Source of the DNA: Ruminococcus sp.
GTDB lineage: Bacteria > Bacillota > Clostridia > Oscillospirales > Ruminococcaceae
Assembly (NCBI GenBank): GCA_024697545.1
Contig: JAILFN010000025.1
Coordinates: forward strand, 1 to 34,908
Direction: 5' to 3'
Length of the DNA: 34,908 nucleotides
Under the pieces are notes generated by a model. The model saw only the letters and a program-made list of their open reading frames with translations. It ran no database searches and was not told the origin of the DNA. Positions 15,760-22,721 of this stretch are shown one piece after another. Position 1 is the stretch's first letter. Each line of letters starts with the position of its first letter. Position numbers and translations under genes: made by a program.

Positions 15760-17098
15760 CGGCGCACCTCTCTTCCGCAAACGCCGTCAGCGCCTCGCGG
15801 GTGTTGTCAAGCCTTTCCTCAATGACCTCGGTGAGCATGAGCTTCAGCATCTCGCCTATCTCCCTGCCCTTGAAGCCGAGCGCCATTATATCGTTGCCGC
15901 CGAGTGCGAGATCTGTTATCTTCAGGCAGCTCTGCTGCTCACGCAGCTCTGCGGCTATTCTTTCAAGCTCGTCTAGCTCACGCAGCTTCTCTTCCCGTCT
16001 GAACTGCGACTGTGCCAGCGTATCCGCGCGGCGTACCTCGAGCCAGTCGGCGTAGAATTCATAGCCGTATTTTGCTATGAACCGCTTGACGGGTCTCAGC
16101 TCTGCGGGAATGCGGTTGTCATGCTCGGCGATCAGTGCGGTTATCCTCTTGCGCGAAGCCGTATCGGATCTGAGCCTTCTGAGTATCACATTTGCCATGT
16201 CCGCCCCCGCGAGCTGGTGCAGCTTGAAGTGATCTATCCCGTTTGCATCGACAGTGTGCTTTGCGGGCTTTCCGATGTCGTGCAGCAGCATGACCGTCCT
16301 GAGCGTCGGGTCGGGTCGGATATTCTCGACAGAATGTGTGATGTGTTCCCAAATGTCATAGCAGTGGTGAGGGTTGTTCTGTTTAAAATCAAAAGATGCC
16401 CTGATCTCGGGTATCACCTGAGCTATGATCTCGCGGTACTCCCTCAGCACGCTGCCTGCATAAGGCTGTATCAGCAGCGATTTCAGCTCGGAGTAGAGGC
16501 GCTCTGCCGAGACCTCGTCAAGCAGCGAACGCATATCCATTGCAGCCCGAAGCGTTTCGCCGTCGATGGGGAAGCCCGTTTTTGACGCGAATCTTACGGC
16601 GCGGAATATCCTCAGTGCGTCTTCGTCGAATCTTCTGCGCGGCTCACCCACACAGCGTATCAGCCCGCGCTTTATATCGCCCTCTCCGTCAAAGGGATCG
16701 AACAGCTCTCCTCTGAGGTTCATGCAGATGGCGTTCATCGTGAAGTCCCTGCGTTCAAGGTCGCTCCTGATGTCTCTTACAAACGTCACGCTCTCGGGTC
16801 TGCGGTGATCGAGGTAATCCCCGTCGCAGCGGTAGGTGGTGATCTCGACCATCTCTCCCCTGTTCAGCACGGTAAGGGTGCCGTGTTTCAGTCCCGTAGG
16901 GATCGTCCTGTAACCTGCAAAAGCCTTCATCATCTCATCGGGCATCGCCGATGTGCAGAGGTCCCAGTCGTGCGGGGTGACTCCCATAAGTGCGTCCCTG
17001 ACGCACCCGCCGACGCACCATACCTCGTATCTTGCCTGTTCGAGCACCTGCATGAGCTCGGCGGCATACTGCGGTATCTTTATTTCCATTCTTTCCAT
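15743..17098 (-). CDS. cca: CCA tRNA nucleotidyltransferase
   Basis: This 451-residue enzyme adds or repairs the 3' CCA end of tRNA. The class II nucleotidyltransferase head is clear: VWCVGGCVRDALMG (G-G-x-V-R-D), then HDWDLCTSA with the metal-binding D-x-D (DWD), and the DRRP-like and RRDFTMNAI motifs (RRDFTMNAICMN). An HD-domain stretch follows (RTVMLLHDIGKP with a later EHDNR), as in many Clostridial CCA enzymes. GGGAG lies 4 bases before the ATG at 17098; an alternative ATG is 3 codons in. The end overlaps vanZ-like. It may be transcribed from its own promoter after the terminator at 17107-17140. Confidence 0.95.
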   Translation of the reverse strand: MERMEIKIPQYAAELMQVLEQARYEVWCVGGCVRDALMGVTPHDWDLCTSAMPDEMMKAFAGYRTIPTGLKHGTLTVLNRGEMVEITTYRCDGDYLDHRRPESVTFVRDIRSDLERRDFTMNAICMNLRGELFDPFDGEGDIKRGLIRCVGEPRRRFDEDALRIFRAVRFASKTGFPIDGETLRAAMDMRSLLDEVSAERLYSELKSLLIQPYAGSVLREYREIIAQVIPEIRASFDFKQNNPHHCYDIWEHITHSVENIRPDPTLRTVMLLHDIGKPAKHTVDANGIDHFKLHQLAGADMANVILRRLRSDTASRKRITALIAEHDNRIPAELRPVKRFIAKYGYEFYADWLEVRRADTLAQSQFRREEKLRELDELERIAAELREQQSCLKITDLALGGNDIMALGFKGREIGEMLKLMLTEVIEERLDNTREALTAFAEERCADDKEA

Positions 17099-17106
17099 AA
17101 TACTCC

Positions 17107-17140
17107 CAAAAAATCAAGACCGCACAAAAGCCGTGCGGTC
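17107..17140 (-). terminator. Terminator after the 233-aa membrane protein gene
   Basis: GACCGCAC (17118-17125) pairs with GTGCGGTC (17133-17140). Read leftward, the stem is followed by TTGATTTTTT. It separates the gene at 17151-17852 from cca. Confidence 0.8.
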
Positions 17141-17150
17141 CTGAACGTTA

Positions 17151-17852
17151 TCATTTCTTTTTGCCGAATAGCTTTTCTTTAAGCGGCTTTTTACGCTTTC
17201 CGATAAGTTCGAGGGGATCGCCGAAGCGCGCCTTGTTCTCCTCATCGGTGTAGACCTTTTCGATCTCCTTGTTCTGCATGATGGTATTGAACTGCTGGAG
17301 CAGCAGCTTCTGCTCGAGAAGTGCCGAAGCGTCCTCGGCAGTCTCAGCCTCGCCGTCCTCTACCAGCTTGCGAAGGTCATAGATGTAATCCATCTCGGAA
17401 AGATCCATAAAGGTTATTCTCTTTTCAAGACCCGCGTAATAGCTGTCCTTAGCCTGGATAAGCTGAGGCTCACGCGCTTCGAGGAAGCGTATCTGCTCTG
17501 CTATGCCCTCGTTTACCTCCTCCTGATCCTGCTTTGCAGCGTCAAGACGGTAATGGTTGAGCGAGTAGAAGAAGATACATCCGCCCGCTATGATGAACAG
17601 CGCGAGAAGAACTGCGGGGATCCAGGAGATCCATATAAGTATAAAGAACACGACCAGACCCGCAACGCCGGAAATGGCGAAGCCCTTTGTAAGGTGAGAC
17701 TTCATGTCATAGTTGTCTATTACATACTGCTCGTCATGGATATATGTCTTGAGATATTTCTGATTCTCACGATTCTGGTCTATGGCAGCCTCCATCTGAT
17801 GGTACCTTCGGATATACTCCGCTGCCTGGTCTATTTTTTCAAGCTCTGTCAT
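17151..17852 (-). CDS. Unknown two-TM protein with coiled-coil flanks
   Basis: The function of this 233-residue protein is not recognised. An N-terminal charged helical part (1-50, rich in Glu, Gln and Tyr) leads into two adjacent hydrophobic segments (about 55-76 and 78-98). A long Glu/Gln-rich helical region follows (about 105-210), likely coiled coil, and a Lys-rich end (KRKKPLKEKLFGKKK). With both ends charged and a short hairpin in the membrane, both termini probably face the cytoplasm. A ribosome site AGAGGA precedes the ATG. It has its own promoter and terminator, so it is a single-gene unit. Confidence 0.75.
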   Translation of the reverse strand: MTELEKIDQAAEYIRRYHQMEAAIDQNRENQKYLKTYIHDEQYVIDNYDMKSHLTKGFAISGVAGLVVFFILIWISWIPAVLLALFIIAGGCIFFYSLNHYRLDAAKQDQEEVNEGIAEQIRFLEAREPQLIQAKDSYYAGLEKRITFMDLSEMDYIYDLRKLVEDGEAETAEDASALLEQKLLLQQFNTIMQNKEIEKVYTDEENKARFGDPLELIGKRKKPLKEKLFGKKK

Positions 17853-17977
17853 ACAAATTATCCTCTTAGTGAATAAATTTTAGGACGCCGCCCGCCAAAG
17901 GGCACTCTTATCCCATACACAATATTTAGCCAACACCGCGCAGCTGCCGGCTCACGGCTTTAAACGTTATTATCTTA

Positions 17978-18006
17978 ATTATATCATACAATTAAAACTG
18001 TGTCAA
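17978..18006 (-). promoter_or_regulatory. Promoter of the 233-aa membrane protein gene
   Basis: A consensus TTGACA (18001-18006), a 17-base spacer and a consensus TATAAT (17978-17983) occur on the minus strand. The leader is about 120 bases long. No riboswitch was recognised in 17853-17977. Confidence 0.85.
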
Positions 18007-18065
18007 GACATTTCGCCAAAAATATTTACTAATTTCAAGAATTATTACATACACTGCAAAAAGGA

Positions 18066-19484
18066 TCAATCCCCGCCCACAACGATAGGTTTTTTCCGTT
18101 TCAGAAGGTGCTCCTTTGTTTCGGAAGCCGTGATCCCGCTGAGCATTATCAGCGCCGTCACGTTGGGCACAGCCATCAGTGCATTGAAGATATCCGCTAT
18201 CCCCCATACCGATTCAACGGTGAGGTAAGGACCTATCAGTATCGCGAATATATACACCGCATGGAAAACGCGGGTAACTGCCGTGCTGCTGCCGAAAAGA
18301 TAAGAAAGGCAGCGTTCGGAGTAGTAGCTCCAGCCGAGTATCGTTGTGAATGCAAAGAATATCAGGCAGAGCATGAGCAGGAAGGAGCAAGCCTTTTCGG
18401 GAAGCGGAAGTCCGTAATCGAAAGCCGCCATCGTTATGCTGACACCCTTGAGCGAGGGGTCTGCCCAGCTGCCCGAGATCACTATCGCAAGCCCCGTCAT
18501 GGTGCAGATACATATCGTGTCGATGAAGGTCCCCGTCATGGTGACGAGCCCCTGACGCGCCGCAGACTTTGTCTTTGCCGCAGCCGCAGCTATCGGTGCA
18601 GAGCCGAGCCCCGCTTCGTTCGAGAATATCCCGCGGGCTATCCCCTTCTGCGCGGCGAGCATTATAGTGCCGCCGAGTGAAGCTCCCGCAAAGGGACGCA
18701 GACCAAAAGCTCCGCCGATTATCTCGCCTATCGCGGCGGGTATCTCGGATAAATGCGTAAAGATTATGACGAGTACGCAGAGAACGTATGCCGCCGCCAT
18801 GAATGGCACCACAAACTCTGACACTTTTGATATGGACTGTATACCGCCGATCAGAACAAGCCCCGCACAGACAGTGACTATCAGCCCGACCACAACGGTA
18901 ACTATGGTATACTCATTCCCGAATATGCTGAGCGTCATCGTATTCTCGTCCGAAAAGAAGCTGTTGGCGGCTGAGGTTATGCCGTTTATCTGGGTGATGG
19001 TGCCGATACCGAACAGACCCGCAAGCGTCCCGAAGACCGCAAAGATCTTAGCCAGCCATTTCCAGCCCGCACCCATGCCGTTTTCTATATAATAGAACGG
19101 ACCGCCCAGCACATTGCCGCTGCTGTCGCGCGTGCGGAACTTTATTGCAAGCAGCCCCTCGGAATACTTTGTCGCCATGCCGAGCAGGGCGGCGACCTCC
19201 ATCCAGAAGAGGGCACCGGGACCGCCCGCAGCGATAGCGGTAGCCACGCCGACAATGTTGCCCGTGCCTATCGTTGCCGAAAGCGCCGTGCAGAGTGCGC
19301 CGAAGCTTGTGACATCGCCCTCGCCCGCCTCTTCATTCTTTACCATATATTTGAGCGCCGTCCCGAGGTTTCTGAACTGCACGCCCCTAAGCCTTACTGT
19401 AAGGAACACACCGCAGCCGAATATCAAGATCATGAGCGGGATCCCCCACAGCCATTCGTCTATTTTCGTAACTATCTCATTCAT
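18066..19484 (-). CDS. AGCS-family alanine/glycine:sodium symporter
   Basis: This 472-residue membrane transporter belongs to the alanine or glycine:cation symporter (AGCS, AlsT/DagA) family, which imports small neutral amino acids with Na+. Family hallmarks are GVQFRNLGTALKYM near residue 35, SFGALCTALSATIGTGNIVGVATAIAAGGPGALFWM (about 60-95) and NEAGLGSAPIAAAAAKT (about 290). About 10-11 hydrophobic helices are seen. The length is typical. A GGGGAGA ribosome site lies upstream of the ATG, and a separate promoter at 19524-19553 makes it a single-gene unit. Substrate choice between alanine and glycine is not settled by sequence. Confidence 0.93.
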   Translation of the reverse strand: MNEIVTKIDEWLWGIPLMILIFGCGVFLTVRLRGVQFRNLGTALKYMVKNEEAGEGDVTSFGALCTALSATIGTGNIVGVATAIAAGGPGALFWMEVAALLGMATKYSEGLLAIKFRTRDSSGNVLGGPFYYIENGMGAGWKWLAKIFAVFGTLAGLFGIGTITQINGITSAANSFFSDENTMTLSIFGNEYTIVTVVVGLIVTVCAGLVLIGGIQSISKVSEFVVPFMAAAYVLCVLVIIFTHLSEIPAAIGEIIGGAFGLRPFAGASLGGTIMLAAQKGIARGIFSNEAGLGSAPIAAAAAKTKSAARQGLVTMTGTFIDTICICTMTGLAIVISGSWADPSLKGVSITMAAFDYGLPLPEKACSFLLMLCLIFFAFTTILGWSYYSERCLSYLFGSSTAVTRVFHAVYIFAILIGPYLTVESVWGIADIFNALMAVPNVTALIMLSGITASETKEHLLKRKKPIVVGGD

Positions 19485-19523
19485 ACAATTTCTCCCCTGC
19501 CAGTTTTTGCCGAGCTGTTTTCT

Positions 19524-19553
19524 ATTTTACCATATCAAGAAGCCAAATGTCAA
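19524..19553 (-). promoter_or_regulatory. Promoter of the AGCS symporter gene
   Basis: On the minus strand a consensus TTGACA (19548-19553) is followed after 18 bases by TAAAAT (19524-19529). Start of transcription is about 35 bases before the symporter ATG. Confidence 0.75.
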
Positions 19554-19652
19554 GTGACCGACCGTCAAACCTGCTATAAGGGCGTGTTGACACTTTTTTT
19601 CAAAACAGGTTTTTTATTCCTTGCAACAGGTTATTGATACCCCGAGAAAAAT

Positions 19653-19681
19653 TTGACAACGCTTTATCACGGTGATATAAT
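19653..19681 (+). promoter_or_regulatory. Promoter with internal palindrome, copy 1
   Basis: TTGACA (19653-19658), a 17-base spacer and TATAAT (19676-19681) make a consensus promoter. The spacer contains the palindrome TATCAC-G-GTGATA (19665-19677), which overlaps the -10 box by two bases and would suit a repressor. It resembles the promoter at 20325-20353. Downstream, GCGGC (19711-19715) and GCCGC (19732-19736) could form a weak hairpin before a T-run, perhaps a weak attenuator. Confidence 0.8.
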
Positions 19682-19767
19682 ACCGTCATGAACAGAAGAA
19701 AGTTCGATACGCGGCAGAAAGAAATATAAACGCCGCAGGATTTTTTTCATAAAAGGAGCTTGTTCCG

Positions 19768-20223
19768 ATGAACAAAAAGATCATAGATGCCGCAGCGATA
19801 ACGCTGCTGGGTCTTATCCTTCTGATCTTTGGCATCTATCTTAATGTCAAAGACTCAAACTACCGGCGTGACTGGAAAACATTCCGTCTGTCTGCTGAAA
19901 CTGCCGAGGGAGTGATCTCCCGCATTGAAGTGAAGTTTTCGCTTCAAAAGCACAAAGGTCACAAGAACGTGCTGTTTGCCGAGTACACAGACAACAACGG
20001 CGTCACCCACGAAGCAAAGCTCGAATACAGCGATCCCGACATGAGAGTCGGCGACACGGTGATCGTTTACTACGACAAGGATCATCCCGAAAAGACTATG
20101 TCCGATCCCGCTGTCGCTCTTTCCGGCAATGACACGGCAAGGCTGATGCTCATAACAACAGGCGGCATAGCGACAATGATAGGAGCAGCTGCATTGTTTA
20201 TCGGGATAAAGGGAAGAATATAG
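19768..20223 (+). CDS. DUF3592-like membrane protein
   Basis: This 151-residue protein has a TM helix at each end (about 9-27 and 127-148) and a beta-rich central part (about 40-118) with FAEYTDNNGVTHEAKLEYSD and RVGDTVIVYYDKDHPEKT. This layout is that of the DUF3592 family, whose role is unknown. The central domain is probably outside the membrane, with both ends buried. AAAAGGAG lies upstream of the ATG. It has its own promoter with a palindromic spacer, so expression is probably switched. No partner gene is evident. Confidence 0.75.
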   Translation: MNKKIIDAAAITLLGLILLIFGIYLNVKDSNYRRDWKTFRLSAETAEGVISRIEVKFSLQKHKGHKNVLFAEYTDNNGVTHEAKLEYSDPDMRVGDTVIVYYDKDHPEKTMSDPAVALSGNDTARLMLITTGGIATMIGAAALFIGIKGRI

Positions 20224-20324
20224 AAAGGAGACACTGCACCATGCAGATGATAAGAGCAGTTTGATCTGCCTTTCACAAAGGTTTTACGATCTGTTTCACA
20301 GGGTATCATCACCCTGTAAAAAAT

Positions 20325-20353
20325 TTGACAACGCTTTATCGCGGTGCTATAAT
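20325..20353 (+). promoter_or_regulatory. Promoter with internal near-palindrome, copy 2
   Basis: TTGACA (20325-20330), 17 bases, then TATAAT (20348-20353). From the AAATTTGACA start to the -10 box it differs from copy 1 by only two bases (in the spacer), so the two promoters share descent or a regulator. The spacer holds TATCGC-G-GTGCTA. The transcript begins near 20360 and starts with a perfect 8-base stem (20366-20373 with 20382-20389). The 20224-20324 stretch also has a small hairpin (ACAGGGT/ACCCTGT, 20298-20317). Confidence 0.8.
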
Positions 20354-20392
20354 ACACACATAAAGTCCGAAAGACACAAAGCTTTCGGAGCG

Positions 20393-20515
20393 ATGCCTCA
20401 GAAAAACAAAAACGGTATCGCGGCAAAAATGCAGTCGGGTCATAACGCGCAGGTGCTTTTGTACAAAGCTTGGTCGGTACACAAAGCATCGGACACGGAA
20501 CGGCATGACGCATGA
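20393..20515 (+). CDS. Possible 40-aa small protein
   Basis: A 40-codon frame beginning MPQKNKNGIAAKMQ starts about 33 bases after the predicted transcription start. It is followed by an 11-codon Lys/Arg-rich frame (MNKRKIKKRGI, 20512-20547) that overlaps its stop by ATGA, which is suggestive of coupling. The ribosome site is poor (GGAG only 2-3 bases from the ATG and inside a hairpin stem). It may be an untranslated leader for the 69-aa gene instead. Confidence 0.25.
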   Translation: MPQKNKNGIAAKMQSGHNAQVLLYKAWSVHKASDTERHDA

Positions 20516-20595
20516 ACAAAAGGAAGATAAAAAAGCGCGGCATATAAAAAGAAAAACCGCCGTGCCGATAAATCAAGAGTAAGGAGAAGATCATT

Positions 20596-20805
20596 ATGTA
20601 CAAGTTCAAGACAGAAAGCTACAACATGAAGGACGCCGCAAGCGAGATATTCGAGCTTACCAAGCGCGGCTGGGCGATCATATCGGTTTCTCCCGATACG
20701 AAACACGAAAACGACATTGTTGTCGTATACAGAAAGAAGATCCCCTGCTGCCGGCACAGCCCGACAGCATCACAACGCGCGAAGTATAATGAAAGCGCGT
20801 ACTAA
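20596..20805 (+). CDS. Small conserved-type protein of unknown function, 69 aa
   Basis: I do not recognise this 69-residue protein. AAGGAG precedes the ATG with a good spacing. The N-terminal half (MYKFKTESYNMKDAASEIFELTKRGW onward) looks like one helix and a short strand pair, with VVVYRKK as a strand. The end is rich in Arg, His and Cys (PCCRHSP) and may be disordered. There is no signal peptide or TM helix, so it is cytoplasmic. It lies far (about 235 bases) from its promoter at 20325-20353, giving a long leader, and is followed by a strong terminator. Confidence 0.6.
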   Translation: MYKFKTESYNMKDAASEIFELTKRGWAIISVSPDTKHENDIVVVYRKKIPCCRHSPTASQRAKYNESAY

Positions 20806-20865
20806 AGTGCTGACCTGTTTCAAAGGCGGCACGCCATAATACCAAGCACTTCACCTCCCCATCAG

Positions 20866-20905
20866 CGCCCGATCCAGGTCTTTGACCGATCGGGCGTTCT
20901 TTTAT
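20866..20905 (+). terminator. Terminator after the 69-aa gene
   Basis: CGCCCGATC (20866-20874) pairs perfectly with GATCGGGCG (20888-20896), followed by TTCTTTTATTT. The stretch 20906-21020 before the next promoter is AT-rich with no gene, except a third TATCACG-like sequence at 20996-21008. Confidence 0.85.
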
Positions 20906-21020
20906 TTATACATTATATTATCAGAAGACGGAAGATAGTATTTTTTCATAATAAAGCTTTGCTCAAAGAGCAGAAATTTGCGGAATCTGACCTTTTATCA
21001 CGCTGATCCGTCAAAAGCCC

Positions 21021-21049
21021 TTGACAATAGATAAAAATCGTTGTATAAT
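21021..21049 (+). promoter_or_regulatory. Promoter of the membrane-anchored cohesin-like gene
   Basis: Consensus TTGACA (21021-21026), 17-base spacer, consensus TATAAT (21044-21049). The spacer lacks the palindrome of the two promoters upstream, but TATCAC-G-CTGATC lies at 20996-21008, 12 bases before the -35 box. Confidence 0.85.
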
Positions 21050-21121
21050 GTAGATTGATTATGAAAAAATTTAGACGGTTTGACTGTCATGCTATAAACG
21101 ACAAAGTGAGGAAGGATAAAT

Positions 21122-22675
21122 ATGAAGAGAAAGGCTCTCGCCGCTGTCGGGGCGGCTGTTATATTCGCGCTCAACGGCGCGTCCGTTTTTGCCGATTACG
21201 GCTACGACGGCGGAGATTACGGCTATGGCTATGATGAAGGCTACGGCTATGACGACGGATACAGCTACGATTACGGCTATGATGACACATGGACCGACCA
21301 GACCTATGATGACGGCACAGGCTATGACGACGGCACAGGCTACGGCGATGCCGGCGATGCTGTTACAGCGCTTGAAAGCGGCACAGACAGCGTTCTCACC
21401 GAAGCCGATCTCAACAAGCCCGCGGTGATAACCCTCGTTCCCAGCAAGATCAAGAACGAATCCTTTACCGCAGACCTCAAGATCGAATCAAATCACAAGA
21501 TAACCGCTGCCGACCTTACCATAAACTACGACAGCAAGGTCGTGAAGCTGGTAAACAACCGCATCAACACCGAAGCGGGCGGAGAGGCTGCCGCTGCCGA
21601 GACTCAGGCGGGAACGCTCCAGTATCAGCTGACAAACCCCGCAGGCTCCGACTGGAAGGAGAGCTACCTGACGCTCAAGTTCCAGATCACAGAGCTGACC
21701 GAGCGTTCTACGGTGCTTTACATCTCGGTAAACTCCCTTACAGATGAAACTAACACAGAGCTCACCTACCGCGCGGACGGCACTATCATACAGATAGAGG
21801 GTGCTGTTGAGGTAGATCCCTCAGCCGATGAATCAATGTACACCGAGCTGAGAGTAGGAAAATCCGATTCACCCGTATCCTTTGAGTCGATAGGTCTTAC
21901 CGATGTCAAGAGCGCGGCTTTCACCGACAAATCCGTAGCCGATCTTACCGAGGGCGGGTTCTCCACATATAAGATAGGCATCACGAACCTTACCATAGAG
22001 CACTCGGACGGCACTCTTTCTTACTACCGACTTGTGGTAGCAGACCCCGCCGACCTTACCACTCCCGCAGCCACCGAAGCAACTGCTCCTGCCGAGACAG
22101 TCGCCACACAGCAGACGGGCATCACAAAGACCGAAACGGGACACAGCCCCAAAAAGATGATGTACATTATCATCTATGTGGTAGTGCTTGTTGCACTTAT
22201 CGCCATTGTCGTTGAGTTCTTTATATACTACGGCAACCCCTACAAAAAGACCGCAGAGGCTCTCAGAAGTGCTCCGCCCGCACCCAAGCCCAAAAGACCT
22301 GCGGTGATAGACGACGATATGTTCCCCGAAGCAGCCGAGAGCACCGCTCCCGCTGAGGAGACCGGGGAATACGAGGAATCCCCCGCCGACGGCGGCGTTT
22401 ACGGCGAGGAGATCTACGAGGAAGACTACTACGACGAGACAGCTCCCGCTGAGGACGACAGCGAATACGAAGAGGGAGCCATTGATCCCGAGCAGACCGA
22501 GTATTCGGAAGACGAGGAGTACGAAGAGTACTACGACGACGGCACAGAGTCGGAGGAGATCTACGAAGACGAGGAAGAGTTCGAGGAGTATCCCGAGGAC
22601 GAGACCGAATCGGAATCGAACGAGCTTCCCGCAAACGCCGAATATGAAGAAAACGGCGAGCAGGAAGAAAAATGA
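21122..22675 (+). CDS. Membrane-anchored cohesin-like surface protein with acidic tail
   Basis: This 517-residue protein starts with a signal peptide (1-24, ending SVFA). Residues 25-75 are a Tyr/Gly/Asp repeat of the YGYDxGYGYD type. A cohesin-like beta-sandwich follows (about 98-230, with FTADLKIESNHKITAADLTINYDS, the usual cohesin start pattern), then a smaller beta-rich part (about 235-310) and a Thr/Pro/Ala linker. One TM helix (about 344-371) precedes a 146-residue tail very rich in Glu, Asp and Tyr, which should be cytoplasmic. Cohesins bind dockerins, so it may hold dockerin proteins at the membrane; binding is inferred. GAGGAAGG lies before the ATG. The cytoplasmic acidic tail is unusual for a cohesin protein. 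Confidence 0.75.
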   Translation: MKRKALAAVGAAVIFALNGASVFADYGYDGGDYGYGYDEGYGYDDGYSYDYGYDDTWTDQTYDDGTGYDDGTGYGDAGDAVTALESGTDSVLTEADLNKPAVITLVPSKIKNESFTADLKIESNHKITAADLTINYDSKVVKLVNNRINTEAGGEAAAAETQAGTLQYQLTNPAGSDWKESYLTLKFQITELTERSTVLYISVNSLTDETNTELTYRADGTIIQIEGAVEVDPSADESMYTELRVGKSDSPVSFESIGLTDVKSAAFTDKSVADLTEGGFSTYKIGITNLTIEHSDGTLSYYRLVVADPADLTTPAATEATAPAETVATQQTGITKTETGHSPKKMMYIIIYVVVLVALIAIVVEFFIYYGNPYKKTAEALRSAPPAPKPKRPAVIDDDMFPEAAESTAPAEETGEYEESPADGGVYGEEIYEEDYYDETAPAEDDSEYEEGAIDPEQTEYSEDEEYEEYYDDGTESEEIYEDEEEFEEYPEDETESESNELPANAEYEENGEQEEK

Positions 22676-22685
22676 TCGCATAGAA

Positions 22686-22716
22686 AAAGGCTGTTGCATT
22701 TATCGCAACAGCCTTT
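22686..22716. terminator. Bidirectional terminator
   Basis: AAAGGCTGTTGC (22686-22697) pairs with GCAACAGCCTTT (22705-22716), with a 7-base loop; T-runs on both strands let it serve the cohesin-like gene and the leftward alpha-galactosidase gene, whose stop lies at 22722. Confidence 0.85.
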
Positions 22717-22721
22717 ATTGT

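Noticed and set aside
19688-19729. A 13-codon ORF (MNRRKFDTRQKEI) after the copy 1 promoter
   Set aside because: Its ATG lies at the predicted transcription start, so it would be leaderless, and nothing else supports translation.
20233-20325. Insertion sequence or transposon remnant between the twin promoters
   Set aside because: There is no transposase fragment, terminal inverted repeat or target duplication; only the promoter region is shared.
21200-21350. CRISPR-like repeat array
   Set aside because: The regular pattern comes from Tyr/Gly/Asp codons in a coding region; there are no equal-length spacers.
21869-22699. Long minus-strand ORF opposite the cohesin-like gene
   Set aside because: It is a shadow of the Glu/Asp-rich coding strand; it has no ribosome site and a low-complexity product.
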